Part shown: piece after piece, positions 1-9,038 of the stretch | Layout of the letters: every line of letters starts with the position of its first letter | Numbering within the stretch: position 1 is the stretch's first letter | DNA from: Heliomicrobium gestii | GTDB lineage: Bacteria > Bacillota > Desulfitobacteriia > Heliobacteriales > Heliobacteriaceae | Length of the DNA: 64,000 bases | Assembly: GCF_009877435.1 (NCBI RefSeq) | Contig: NZ_WXEX01000010.1 | Coordinates: forward strand, 62,001-126,000 | Reading direction: 5' to 3' | Made by a program: the position numbers and the translations under genes | The notes under the pieces: model-generated | Database searches by the model: none | Told to the model about the DNA's origin: nothing | Seen by the model: only the letters and a program-made list of their open reading frames with translations

Positions 1-30
1 GCGTCACCTCCATTTAAAAGCATCCCCTGA
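1..30 (+). CDS. possible 3' end of an upstream gene
   Basis: Frame 1 is open from the window edge and stops at TGA 28-30, giving nine residues (ASPPFKSIP). It is followed seven bases later by a rho-independent terminator, which is the only reason to suspect a real gene end. Too short to assign any family. Confidence 0.25.
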   Translation, partial: ASPPFKSIP

Positions 31-36
31 CTTCGA

Positions 37-63
37 CGTCCCGCTGCGGGGCGTTTTCTTTAT
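37..63 (+). terminator. rho-independent terminator
   Basis: A 7-bp GC-rich stem (37-43 with 47-53, one G-T pair) with a 3-nt loop is followed by TTTTCTTT. It separates whatever lies upstream from the ATP-grasp gene cluster. Confidence 0.7.
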
Positions 64-151
64 GCTCCCATCGTCGGCATTCCACAATTCAGAGAACATC
101 TGAAAGCCACCGCTCACCACCCCTGGGGGCTGCACATATAGTGCTGTAGAC

Positions 152-1240
152 TTGGGGAGGGGGTGTGAACCGATCGTTCTCGGCATGCTCGTTCATCCCC
201 GAACCATTCGGGATAACTTTCGGGGCAACCGGCTCTTCTTCGGGCAAATGGCGCTTTTGGGGAAGACCATGGGCATCACCTTGGTGATTTTCTCGCCCAA
301 CCATGTCCATTGGAGTCGCAATGAGTGCAAGGGCTATGTCTTCAACAGCCTGCGCCGGCGCTGGATTCTCCGGCGAACCCCCTTGCCGGACGTTGTCTAT
401 GACCGATTTTTCCCATACGATCTGCAAAGGGCCAGCGTTGTCACCTGTCGTCGCGCCTTGCGAAAACGGGGGATTCCCATCTTCAATCCGCCCTTTGGCG
501 GCAAATTCAGTGTGTACCGTCGTTTGCTCGACGATCCCTTTATCGCCCCACATCTCCCGAAAACGCAACTGCTGACGGGAGAAAGGGAGTGGTCGGCCTG
601 TCTGGCCACATGGCGCAGCGTCTACCTTAAGCCGGATAATGGAGCAAAAGGCCTGGGGATCATCCGGATGTCCCTGCGCGGAAAGGAGGAGGTCCTTGTG
701 GAGCCGACTGCCGGGCAGAGGCTGCAGTTGCGCCGCAAAGCCGCCTGGCATTGGCTCAAGGGACGAACAGCAGGGAGGCGCTACCTGATCCAGCGGGCCA
801 TCGAGCCGGCCCGTTGGAGGGAGCGGATTTTCGACCTGCGCGTTCTCGTCCAACGGCGCGACTGCGGGGAGTGGGCGGTCACTGGGGGCAGCGCTCGGGT
901 GACAGGCAATGGGATCACCTGCAACCTGCACACCGGGGCAAGCGCGGCGCCGCTTTCCTTGGCGCTCCTGGAGAGCGGCGCCGCCGTGAAAGAGGAACAG
1001 GTTTTTGCGCTGGCCCTGCACATCGCCAAGGTCCTGTCACGCCTGCATCCAGGGCTGGCGGAATTGGGGCTCGATTTCCTGATCGACAGCAAAGGGAAAG
1101 TATGGTTTTTGGAAGCCAACTCTCGTCCAGGGCGGAGCGTCTTTTCTCGTATCGGCGACATGGGCAGCCGCCTCACGGCAGTGCGCCGGCCCTTGGAGTA
1201 TGCCCAGTATCTGGCGAGGAACGTCAACAAGGCCGGGTGA
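152..1240 (+). CDS. YheC/YheD-family ATP-grasp protein, first of three
   Basis: ATP-grasp ligase of the YheC/YheD group, whose Bacillus members are endospore-coat-associated; the substrate is unknown. Seen: a lysine-containing ATP-binding strand (VYLKPDNGAKGLGI, about residue 152), a central RERIFDLRVLVQ strand, and the Mg/ATP-binding end (LGLDFLID then WFLEANSRPGR). Length 362 aa is normal for the family. The start is uncertain: TTG 152 has no clear ribosome site, and ATG 185 lies some 20 bases after a GGGAGGGGG run. It is the first of four genes read together, and the next gene begins four bases after its stop. Fold assignment is firm; reaction and substrate are inferred only as carboxylate-amine ligation. 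Confidence 0.85.
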   Translation: MGRGCEPIVLGMLVHPRTIRDNFRGNRLFFGQMALLGKTMGITLVIFSPNHVHWSRNECKGYVFNSLRRRWILRRTPLPDVVYDRFFPYDLQRASVVTCRRALRKRGIPIFNPPFGGKFSVYRRLLDDPFIAPHLPKTQLLTGEREWSACLATWRSVYLKPDNGAKGLGIIRMSLRGKEEVLVEPTAGQRLQLRRKAAWHWLKGRTAGRRYLIQRAIEPARWRERIFDLRVLVQRRDCGEWAVTGGSARVTGNGITCNLHTGASAAPLSLALLESGAAVKEEQVFALALHIAKVLSRLHPGLAELGLDFLIDSKGKVWFLEANSRPGRSVFSRIGDMGSRLTAVRRPLEYAQYLARNVNKAG

Positions 1241-1244
1241 GCGT

Positions 1245-2579
1245 ATGGGGACCATCTACCTGACGGATCGCCAGGCCGGGACAATCGGCATCGAAGCGGG
1301 GGAGGAAGTTCTCCTTCGCGCCGGTGTGCGTTCCTGTCTGGCAACGGTCCGCATCGTTCCAACGAAACCACGGACGCCGCTTTTGCCGGAACTGTTGAAT
1401 CACCTGCGTTGGCCCATCAACCTGCCCTGCCAACTGGCTTACTCGCGAAGGGAACAGGCTTTTGTCGCCGGTCCGCTGCTCGGTATTTTTTCCTATCGTT
1501 ATCCCAACAAACCCTATGTCTGGTCGGCCCATCTCAAGGAAACACAGCGTTATGCCCGTGAGATGGGCGTTGTGGCCGTCGTCTTCGGCCCCACTGATAT
1601 CAACTGGGAGGACCGCACGGTGACAGGGGTCATACTCAGGGGGGATGAGTGGCAACAGCAGACACTCCCCCTCCCCCGGGTGATCTACAACCGGATCCCT
1701 TCACGCAAGTTCGAAAACCTGCCAGAGGTCAGCGATCTCAAAAAACGCCTGGCAGACATCCCGGGCCTGATTCTCTTCAACCCGCGCTACCTCGACAAAT
1801 GGGAGACCCATCAGTTGCTGCAGAAGCACGTTGCCGTCCGGCCTCTTTTGCCGGAAACGCGGTTGTTGCAAAAAGCCGAAGACCTGTGGCCACTGGTCAA
1901 GGAGCATCGCGTCATCTACATCAAACCGATCCACGGAACCCAGGGATTGGGAATCTACCGGATCGGCCTTCATCCTTCAGGGGGGTACTCCTGGATCAGT
2001 CGTCATTCGACGGCCACGCTGGGGCTGGCGTACACGCGGACCGCCATTGAAGCCAAGATCAAACGGCTGCTCGAGCGGACCGCCTATGTGGCCCAACAAG
2101 GGCTGCGACTGGCTTTGATCGAAGGAGCGCCCTTTGACATTCGCTTATTGGCGCAAAAAGACGGTCAAGGAGTCTGGCGGATCACCAAAGTCTTCGGGCG
2201 AATCGCCCCGCCCGGCAAATTCACCTCCAACCTGAGCCAGGGAGGCAGGGCGATGGGCATCCTCAACTCCCTAAAAGCGGCGTCACTGCCCCCAAAACGC
2301 AAACGGCAGGCCATTCTCAAAGAGTTGCAGCGGTGGGGGGAATCGCTGCCGCGCATCTTGGAGGAAAGCGCCGCCATGACGTTAGGGGAATTGGGCCTCG
2401 ATCTCGCCCTTGATCGCGGCGGCAAGCTCTGGCTCTTGGAGATCAACGCAAAGCCCTTCAAACGGCTCGACGAAGGGGAGGGAGATCCGAGGCTCGTCCG
2501 TCTAGCCTTAGAACGCCCCATTGCCTATGGGCGTTTTTTGGACGGCTTTGATAACAAAGGAGGGGACGACTCTCCATGA
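1245..2579 (+). CDS. YheC/YheD-family ATP-grasp protein, second
   Basis: 444-residue paralogue of the preceding gene. It carries about 80 extra N-terminal residues (TDRQAGTIGIEAGEEV and onward), matching the two-part layout of YheD. The ATP-grasp core shows IYIKPIHGTQGLGIYRI, PFDIRLLAQKD, and the terminal LGLDLALD / WLLEINAKP, so the catalytic Lys, Asp, Glu and Asn positions are kept. ATG 1245 follows the previous stop by four bases, which suggests coupled translation. The three paralogues differ clearly, so they probably act on different substrates or in sequence rather than being recent duplicates. Confidence 0.85.
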   Translation: MGTIYLTDRQAGTIGIEAGEEVLLRAGVRSCLATVRIVPTKPRTPLLPELLNHLRWPINLPCQLAYSRREQAFVAGPLLGIFSYRYPNKPYVWSAHLKETQRYAREMGVVAVVFGPTDINWEDRTVTGVILRGDEWQQQTLPLPRVIYNRIPSRKFENLPEVSDLKKRLADIPGLILFNPRYLDKWETHQLLQKHVAVRPLLPETRLLQKAEDLWPLVKEHRVIYIKPIHGTQGLGIYRIGLHPSGGYSWISRHSTATLGLAYTRTAIEAKIKRLLERTAYVAQQGLRLALIEGAPFDIRLLAQKDGQGVWRITKVFGRIAPPGKFTSNLSQGGRAMGILNSLKAASLPPKRKRQAILKELQRWGESLPRILEESAAMTLGELGLDLALDRGGKLWLLEINAKPFKRLDEGEGDPRLVRLALERPIAYGRFLDGFDNKGGDDSP

Positions 2580-3682
2580 CCGGGGCTTATGTGGCGATTC
2601 TGGCCGCCGGCGATCCTTCGAAAAAAGCGCCCTTTGGCCAGTGGTCGCCAGCGATCGCCGAAACAGTCAATGCGCTGCGCCTGCGTGGGATCCAGGCTGT
2701 CGCTATGGCTGTCGACGATCTGAGTCCAGACCCCTTTGTGCGTGTTTGGCGGCCGGGATTGAGACAACGCTGGCTTGCGGAACGCAAGCGACCCCCGAAA
2801 ATCTTCTACAACCGTATCCTTAACCGGAGCCGCGAGCGCCGGTCTGAGGTGCAGTCATCGCTGCGGGCGTTGCAGCAAAAAGGCAACATCCTGTTCAATC
2901 CCGGGTACCTGTCAAAAGCCGACCTCCACCGCCGCCTTTCTGGCAGTGCCGTGGCATCCTATTTGCCTGAAACGACGCTGCAGCCACTGCCGAGGGATGT
3001 GTTCGCCATGCTGGAGCGCCGGTCATGCCTTTACCTGAAACCGGTTGACAGTTGCGGCGGCAAGGGGATCTTTCAGATCTGCCAGAACGCTTCCGGTTGG
3101 CAGGTGACGGAGGTCCGCAAAAAGCGCGCCTTGCCGGTTGCCTTCCATGAAGAAGAAAAACTGCTCTGTTGGCTTGATGATCTGCTCGCCCGGCGCGAGT
3201 ACCTTTCCCAACAGGCCTTGTTCTTCGATCGTATCGATGACCGCCCCTATGATTTCCGTGTCCTCGTTCAAAAAGACGGTCGGGGATGTTGGACCTATGT
3301 CGATGCCGGCATTCGGCTGGCCGCGCCCGGCCATGTCGTCACCCACCGTCCCAACGGGGGGCAGATCCTGCGCCGGGATCAGTTGGTGCGCGCCCGTTTT
3401 GATCGTTTCCGCTGGAAGCGCATCGAATCGGAAATGGCGTCGGCGGCAGTCGCCGCTGCCCGTGCGATGGAGGCAAACAGCCATGAACACTTCGGGATCT
3501 TGACATTGGATATGGGTCTCGAACAGCCAGGAGAGCACCTGTGGCTCCTCGAGATCAACGCCAAACCTGGACGCTTCGACGAGCCATGGATTCAACGCAA
3601 GAGCGACTTCCTGCTGGCGTCATACGTAAAACACCTGGCAGCCCGGAGGGGGGAGATTCATGAAAATATATATTCACCATGA
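2576..3682 (+). CDS. YheC/YheD-family ATP-grasp protein, third
   Basis: 368-residue ATP-grasp protein. Its ATG overlaps the previous stop in an ATGA, with AAAGGAGGGG about ten bases upstream, so it is translationally coupled. Motifs are LYLKPVDSCGGKGIF (ATP-binding lysine and glycine loop), PYDFRVLVQKD, and WLLEINAKPGRFDE at the metal-binding end. The N-terminal part (AAGDPSKKAPFGQWSPAIAE) differs from the first two copies. Family and ATP-grasp fold are clear; substrate unknown. Confidence 0.85.
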   Translation: MTGAYVAILAAGDPSKKAPFGQWSPAIAETVNALRLRGIQAVAMAVDDLSPDPFVRVWRPGLRQRWLAERKRPPKIFYNRILNRSRERRSEVQSSLRALQQKGNILFNPGYLSKADLHRRLSGSAVASYLPETTLQPLPRDVFAMLERRSCLYLKPVDSCGGKGIFQICQNASGWQVTEVRKKRALPVAFHEEEKLLCWLDDLLARREYLSQQALFFDRIDDRPYDFRVLVQKDGRGCWTYVDAGIRLAAPGHVVTHRPNGGQILRRDQLVRARFDRFRWKRIESEMASAAVAAARAMEANSHEHFGILTLDMGLEQPGEHLWLLEINAKPGRFDEPWIQRKSDFLLASYVKHLAARRGEIHENIYSP

Positions 3683-5153
3683 CCCGTCTTCAAGCATGGC
3701 GGAACTGGCTCGACGGCTAGCCGCCCGTGACATCGACGTTTCCGCCGGCCGACATGGGCCGGCAGAGCCGGTAGATTGGTGGATCAAATGGGGCGCAGGG
3801 AGGGAAAGCCAACCGGCCGCCGCCCAGCGGCTCTTTAACGTCCAAGCGGTCACAGCCCTGACGACCGATTTTGATGCCGTGGAAAGGGTGCTCCGGCGAA
3901 ACCACCTGCAGGCGCTGCTGGGGGAGGATCCCAGTCGCTGGCCCCTAGCGGTCTGGCCAAAGGAATACCAGATCTATCTATGGGATTCCCGTGTCATCGC
4001 TGTCCAGCGCAAAGTGCTGATCACCCAGCAATTGCGCGATCTCTTGCCCAACAAATCAGTCACGCCCTCCTTTCACTGGGTGGAACAGTTGACGCCTTGG
4101 GAAGAGGAGCGACTTGTCAGCGCCGCCATACGGGCGTTGCATTGCCTGGGTCTGGACTTCGGCAGGGTCCATCTCGGTGTCAACCGTTCCCGCGGTCCCA
4201 TCATCCTCGCCGTCGACCCGGCGCCCATCGTCCGGAACCGCCTGGCCCAGGCCTATGCCGACGCCATCACCGCGTCCGTCCGGGAGTGGCAAGAAAGGGC
4301 AACTGTCACCATTGGCTCCGATCCCGAGTTCATGCTGTCCCTCGTACCAGGGCGGCGCATGGTGCCGGCCTCCCGTTTTTTTCCCCGTACAGGCATTGTT
4401 GGTTGTGACAACCGGCGGGCCTTCGGAGCATCCGATGACCTGCCGCTCGCGGAGGTTCGCCCGGCGCCAGCTGAAAACGCAGCAGAAGCGCTGCAGCAGT
4501 TGCGCGTCGTCCTGCATGAAGCCAACCGCCTCTGTCCCTATGGCAATATCGCCTGGGTGGCCGGCTCGGAACCATACCCCGGTTATCCGACGGGCGGGCA
4601 TATCCATTTCGGCGGTCTCCAGCCCAATAGCCGGTTGATCCGCGCCCTTGATCAGTACCTGGCGCTGCCCCTGCTCTACCTGGAAAACCCGGAAACGGCG
4701 GCCCGTCGTCGCCAGTTCTACGGCGCCCTCGGCGATTTTCGGGTAAAGCCCCATGGCTTTGAATACCGCACCCCCGGATCATGGCTCGCTTCACCGGAAA
4801 CCGCCTGGCTTGCCCTGCACCTGGCCGCCGTTGTCGCCCAACACTACCGTCGATTGGAACGGTGGGACTTCCTGCAGCCTGAGAGGCAGGATGATTTTTA
4901 CGAGGGAAAGCGGCAAGCGCTCATGCCGCTGTTGCGACAGACGTTGCTCGAACTGGTCTCCATCGATGACTCGGAAACGATGCGCCGCTTGGCCCAACGG
5001 CTCTGGAGCATGGCCGAAGAAGGGAGTTATCTCCCCGAGGATATGGACATTCGCCGCGCCTGGAAATTGCCGATCGGCTTGCATCGCTACCGTTATGTGC
5101 CCCGTCCCCGATACAGCATCTCTTGGTTGGGCGGCAGCGCCAGCCGGATCTAA
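3660..5153 (+). CDS. ATP-grasp-like domain fused to COOH-NH2 ligase (amidoligase)
   Basis: The C-terminal half (about residues 215-497) matches the glutamine-synthetase-fold COOH-NH2 ligase type 2 family: GSDPEF (E223), the metal/ATP histidines of GGHIHFGG (H314, H316) and EYRTPGSWL (E368, R370). These enzymes join a carboxylate to an amine with ATP. Residues 1-210 look like a shortened ATP-grasp domain: WWIKWG early, EYQIYLWDSRVIAVQRK in the middle, GLDFGRVHLGV then AVDPAP at the end, but no glycine-rich ATP loop, so this half is probably inactive or regulatory. The start overlaps the third ATP-grasp gene by 23 bases with GGAGGGGGGAG upstream. It is the last gene before a terminator. Confidence 0.8.
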   Translation: MKIYIHHDPSSSMAELARRLAARDIDVSAGRHGPAEPVDWWIKWGAGRESQPAAAQRLFNVQAVTALTTDFDAVERVLRRNHLQALLGEDPSRWPLAVWPKEYQIYLWDSRVIAVQRKVLITQQLRDLLPNKSVTPSFHWVEQLTPWEEERLVSAAIRALHCLGLDFGRVHLGVNRSRGPIILAVDPAPIVRNRLAQAYADAITASVREWQERATVTIGSDPEFMLSLVPGRRMVPASRFFPRTGIVGCDNRRAFGASDDLPLAEVRPAPAENAAEALQQLRVVLHEANRLCPYGNIAWVAGSEPYPGYPTGGHIHFGGLQPNSRLIRALDQYLALPLLYLENPETAARRRQFYGALGDFRVKPHGFEYRTPGSWLASPETAWLALHLAAVVAQHYRRLERWDFLQPERQDDFYEGKRQALMPLLRQTLLELVSIDDSETMRRLAQRLWSMAEEGSYLPEDMDIRRAWKLPIGLHRYRYVPRPRYSISWLGGSASRI

Positions 5154-5190
5154 AAAACCCTGCCGGGTCGCGCCCGACAGGGTTTTCTCT
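5154..5190 (+). terminator. terminator of the ATP-grasp/amidoligase operon
   Basis: AAAACCCTG-CCGGG pairs with CCCGA-CAGGGTTTT and is followed by TTTTCTCTT. It begins right after the amidoligase stop and could also serve the minus-strand gene ending at 5248. Confidence 0.8.
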
Positions 5191-5247
5191 TGCTGATTGT
5201 CAATGGAAGTGAGACTCTGCAATGACGGTCCTGATGCTGCACCTGGA

Positions 5248-6078
5248 TTAGACGAGATCCTGCGCCATCTCATGAAGCCGTTCCGCCATCCGGCTGATCT
5301 GGTCGAGGGCATGGGTGATGTTCTCGGCGATGTGCACCTGGGCCTGGGTGATCTTGTTCAGATCTTCACCCTCTTGGGAAACGTTCAGGATCAGTTCGTG
5401 GATGCGGTTCAGCGTGGCGGCGATCTGATCAGCCGAACTGGCGCTGTCCTGGGCAAGCTTTTGAATTTCGCCGGCAACGACGGAAAAGCCGAGTCCCAGT
5501 TCTCCGGCTCGCGCCGCTTCGATGGAGGCGTTTAAGCCCAAGAGACGCGTCTGTTTGGCCACCTTGCGGATGAACTTGACCACATCATCGGTGGCGGCCA
5601 CATTCCGTTTTGCCTCAGACGATGTGTCATTCAACTCGGCATTGGCCTTGGCCAGATCGTGAGAGGATTTCGCGATGACGGCAGCCGACGCGTTGATCTC
5701 CTGGACAGAAGCGTTCAACTCTTCAGCCATCGTCTGCAAGGCCACTTGGCGGTGAATCGGGGTGGCAAAAGCGACAGCGCCCAGAATCTCGCCGCTGGAT
5801 CCCGGAATCGGCCAACCGATTGCGATATAATCGACGCCATAGATGGACTTGTCCACCCTGCGGGTGACGCGCCGGTTTTCTTCGATGGCCACATAGGCGG
5901 CTGTCGAAGAAGGCAATACATCGCCGGGACGGATTCGGAGGTTGAGATCGGGCGCCGGGTTATATGAAAGGACGTTGCAGGCGCGATCACAAATGGTGAC
6001 AGAGGCCGGGTGAGGCAGGATTTCGTTGATGTATTTGTTGATCGCCACAAAGTGATCCAGCAGGGAGATGTCGTTCAT
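5248..6078 (-). CDS. soluble methyl-accepting chemotaxis-like protein
   Basis: 276 residues with no membrane segment. Residues 1-110 resemble a PAS/GAF-like sensory domain; the remainder is the coiled-coil signalling domain with the chemoreceptor hairpin tip (GLNASIEAARAGELGLGF then VVAGEIQKLA, about 180-210) that contacts CheA/CheW. This arrangement resembles YfmS-type cytoplasmic receptors and probably senses an internal or diffusible signal. A GGAGGA site precedes ATG 6078 and a good promoter lies 157 bases upstream. No chemotaxis genes are nearby. The ligand cannot be deduced. Confidence 0.85.
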   Translation of the reverse strand: MNDISLLDHFVAINKYINEILPHPASVTICDRACNVLSYNPAPDLNLRIRPGDVLPSSTAAYVAIEENRRVTRRVDKSIYGVDYIAIGWPIPGSSGEILGAVAFATPIHRQVALQTMAEELNASVQEINASAAVIAKSSHDLAKANAELNDTSSEAKRNVAATDDVVKFIRKVAKQTRLLGLNASIEAARAGELGLGFSVVAGEIQKLAQDSASSADQIAATLNRIHELILNVSQEGEDLNKITQAQVHIAENITHALDQISRMAERLHEMAQDLV

Positions 6079-6438
6079 TTAGATTCCTCCAATTGCACGA
6101 ACCAAATTACCCGTATAAACGACAGAAACCTATTCTACGAAAGACAAGCGAAAATAGTGGCAGGAAGTTATCGAAAAAAGAGGAGCGGTGGATTTTTCCG
6201 AATAAATCATCCAATCAGGCCTCATCTGCATCTTATCATAACATAACTCATTTGTCGGTCAACGATTGATTTGTTTAACGTGAAGAATGCGGTACAGAGA
6301 CTGAACAGCAAGTGAAAAAAATAACATATCTATTAATAAAGACATACTAATTGCCCTTTTTTTGCGCATATAAGCAGGAAATCGGTCGTGCAGGTCGAAA
6401 TAGTGTCACCGAATTGTTACGTAAGGAGTGCATTATTG
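6079..6438. other. AT-rich intergenic region between receptor and gap
   Basis: 360 bases separating two divergent genes. The minus-strand promoter for the receptor is visible at 6235-6262. I could not find a convincing sigma-A promoter for gap, and saw no RNA element or open frame with coding character. Confidence 0.6.
6235..6262 (-). promoter_or_regulatory. promoter of the chemoreceptor-like gene
   Basis: Read on the minus strand: TTGACC, 16 bases, TATGAT. Each hexamer matches the vegetative consensus at five of six positions. The 5' leader would be about 150 bases. Confidence 0.6.
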
Positions 6439-7443
<1,005 letters not shown>

Positions 7444-7577
7444 AAGAACGCTTTCTTTCCACCTGCGCCTGCCCCCTTTGAGGCAGAGACAGGGCAGTGA
7501 AAAACCTATCCCTTACCGGTGGAATGTAGGAAGAACGCTTGCTCATGTCGAACCACGTAGGGATAAGGAGGTGCCTT

Positions 7578-7748
7578 ATGGAAGCGCGCTGCATGCTCTG
7601 CGGAAAAAAAGACGAAATCGATAAAAGCCATCCCAAATGGTCCGACTTTGCAGGAAAAACGAAAATCACCGGATACATATGCCTGCGCTGCACGGCCAAG
7701 ATTAATTTTGAGGCCAATGAGTCACAAAAGGTACCGAAACCGATGTAG
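7578..7748 (+). CDS. DUF2197 (YlaI-like) zinc-binding small protein
   Basis: 56 residues with CMLC near the N-terminus and CLRC near residue 40, a pair of CxxC knuckles that would bind one zinc. It resembles the YlaI/DUF2197 family of Firmicutes, which has no known function. ATG 7578 has an excellent site (ATAAGGAGGTG) five bases upstream. It sits alone between gap and corA and ends directly in a terminator. Confidence 0.75.
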   Translation: MEARCMLCGKKDEIDKSHPKWSDFAGKTKITGYICLRCTAKINFEANESQKVPKPM

Positions 7749-7776
7749 GAACGGCGAACGCCGTTCCTCTTTTTTG
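7748..7776 (+). terminator. rho-independent terminator
   Basis: GGAACGGCG and CGCCGTTCC form a perfect stem that begins inside the stop codon of the DUF2197 gene and is followed by CTCTTTTTT. Confidence 0.9.
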
Positions 7777-7873
7777 GGGATAACGGTTTTGTATGCCGAT
7801 TGGCGTATTGACAGGATGTGCGGGGAAGAGTACATTGGATCCGGATCAGGCGGACCTTGGGAGGGAGAACGAA

Positions 7874-8845
7874 ATGATCAAGACCTATATCTTTGATGCG
7901 CAGCAAGACAAGGTCCTTCATGACATCAACCTTGATCACATGGAGCAATGGCTCGCTTCCCCCGACAACCTCATCTGGATTGATCTCTACGATTATGACG
8001 CCGATGAAGTCAACCAGGTGGCTCGTGTCTTCGACTTTCACCCCTTGGCCATTGAAGACGTTCTCCATGCCAGTCCACGGGCGAAAGTGGACCGCTACGA
8101 CCGGTATTTTTTCTTTGTCTTCCACGCCCTGCGCTATGATGAGGAAAGCGACGATGAGTTGACCCTCTTTGAACTGGACGTTTTTTTAGGCAAGAACTAC
8201 ATCGTCACCCTGCACCGGTCGGCGTTGCCGGCTGTCGGTCGTGTCGCTTATCACTGCCTGCGAGGGACGCGACTCATGAACCGTGGGCCCGATTACCTCA
8301 TCTATGCCATCGTCGACGGCATCATTGACGAGTACTTTCCGATTGTGGAACGCCTCGGCGACCGGATTGATGAACTGGAGGATGAACTCTACATCAACCC
8401 GGCGCGCGAGACGACAGACGAGATGCTCGCCTTGAAACGAACGCTGCTTCTCCTGCGCAAGACGGTGCTGCCCCAGAAGCGGATCTTCTCCAACATCAAC
8501 GGCCGCTACTCCTTTGAGGTCCATGAAGACAACCGCCCCTATTACCTGGACTTGGTGGACCATATCGAGCGGATCTCTGACACCATCGACACCTACCGTG
8601 ACCTTGTCAACAGCGCCATGGACACCTACTTCTCGATCATCTCCAACCGCACGAACGAGATCATGCGGGTGCTGACCATCATCTCGACCATCTCCATGCC
8701 GCTGACGGTCGTGACCGGCGCTTTTGGCATGAACGTCCCCATTCCGCTAAACGATGCGCCCTGGATGTTTTATGCCATCTGGGTGAGCATGTTTGTCCTG
8801 TCGGCGCTGATGCTGTACTGGTTCCGGCGCAAGAAATGGATTTGA
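7874..8845 (+). CDS. corA: CorA-family magnesium/divalent cation transporter
   Basis: 323-residue CorA channel subunit, which forms a membrane pentamer for Mg2+ (or Co2+/Ni2+) uptake. The long N-terminal cytoplasmic domain ends in a stalk helix; the signature GMN (in GAFGMNVPIPL) closes the first membrane helix and a second helix (FYAIWVSMFVLSALMLYWF) ends in a basic RRKKW tail. ATG 7874 follows GGGAGGGAGAACGAA; upstream in-frame starts lack a site and family similarity. It stands as a single gene between two terminators. Confidence 0.93.
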   Translation: MIKTYIFDAQQDKVLHDINLDHMEQWLASPDNLIWIDLYDYDADEVNQVARVFDFHPLAIEDVLHASPRAKVDRYDRYFFFVFHALRYDEESDDELTLFELDVFLGKNYIVTLHRSALPAVGRVAYHCLRGTRLMNRGPDYLIYAIVDGIIDEYFPIVERLGDRIDELEDELYINPARETTDEMLALKRTLLLLRKTVLPQKRIFSNINGRYSFEVHEDNRPYYLDLVDHIERISDTIDTYRDLVNSAMDTYFSIISNRTNEIMRVLTIISTISMPLTVVTGAFGMNVPIPLNDAPWMFYAIWVSMFVLSALMLYWFRRKKWI

Positions 8846-8902
8846 GTGGTTCCTCGAAAAAAAGAAAAGAGCATAGGTGTACGCAACATGACATACAGGT
8901 GA

Positions 8903-8933
8903 CCGCAGCCCTCCATTGGAGGCTGCGGTTTTT
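8903..8933 (+). terminator. corA terminator
   Basis: CCGCAGCC pairs with GGCTGCGG, with TCC/GGA continuing inward, followed by TTTTT. Confidence 0.9.
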
Positions 8934-8974
8934 AACTTTAACAATCAATTAATTCAAAAAATGTCTATCCGCAC

Positions 8975-9003
8975 TTATCACGTGCTTATCTGTACTTTAT
9001 AAT
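8975..9003 (+). promoter_or_regulatory. promoter of the FIST gene
   Basis: TTATCA, 17 bases, perfect TATAAT, about 35 bases before the start codon of the FIST-domain gene. Confidence 0.6.
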
Positions 9004-9038
9004 CAAGAGAGTCGCGTATTACGGAAAGGGGCGCCATC

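Noticed and set aside
89-1021. 310-codon open frame on the minus strand opposite the first ATP-grasp gene
   Set aside because: Antisense to a gene with clear family motifs; the translation is low-complexity Pro/Gln-rich with no recognisable domain or ribosome site.
7777-7873. Magnesium riboswitch before corA
   Set aside because: The leader is under 100 bases after the upstream terminator and shows no long helices or its own promoter.
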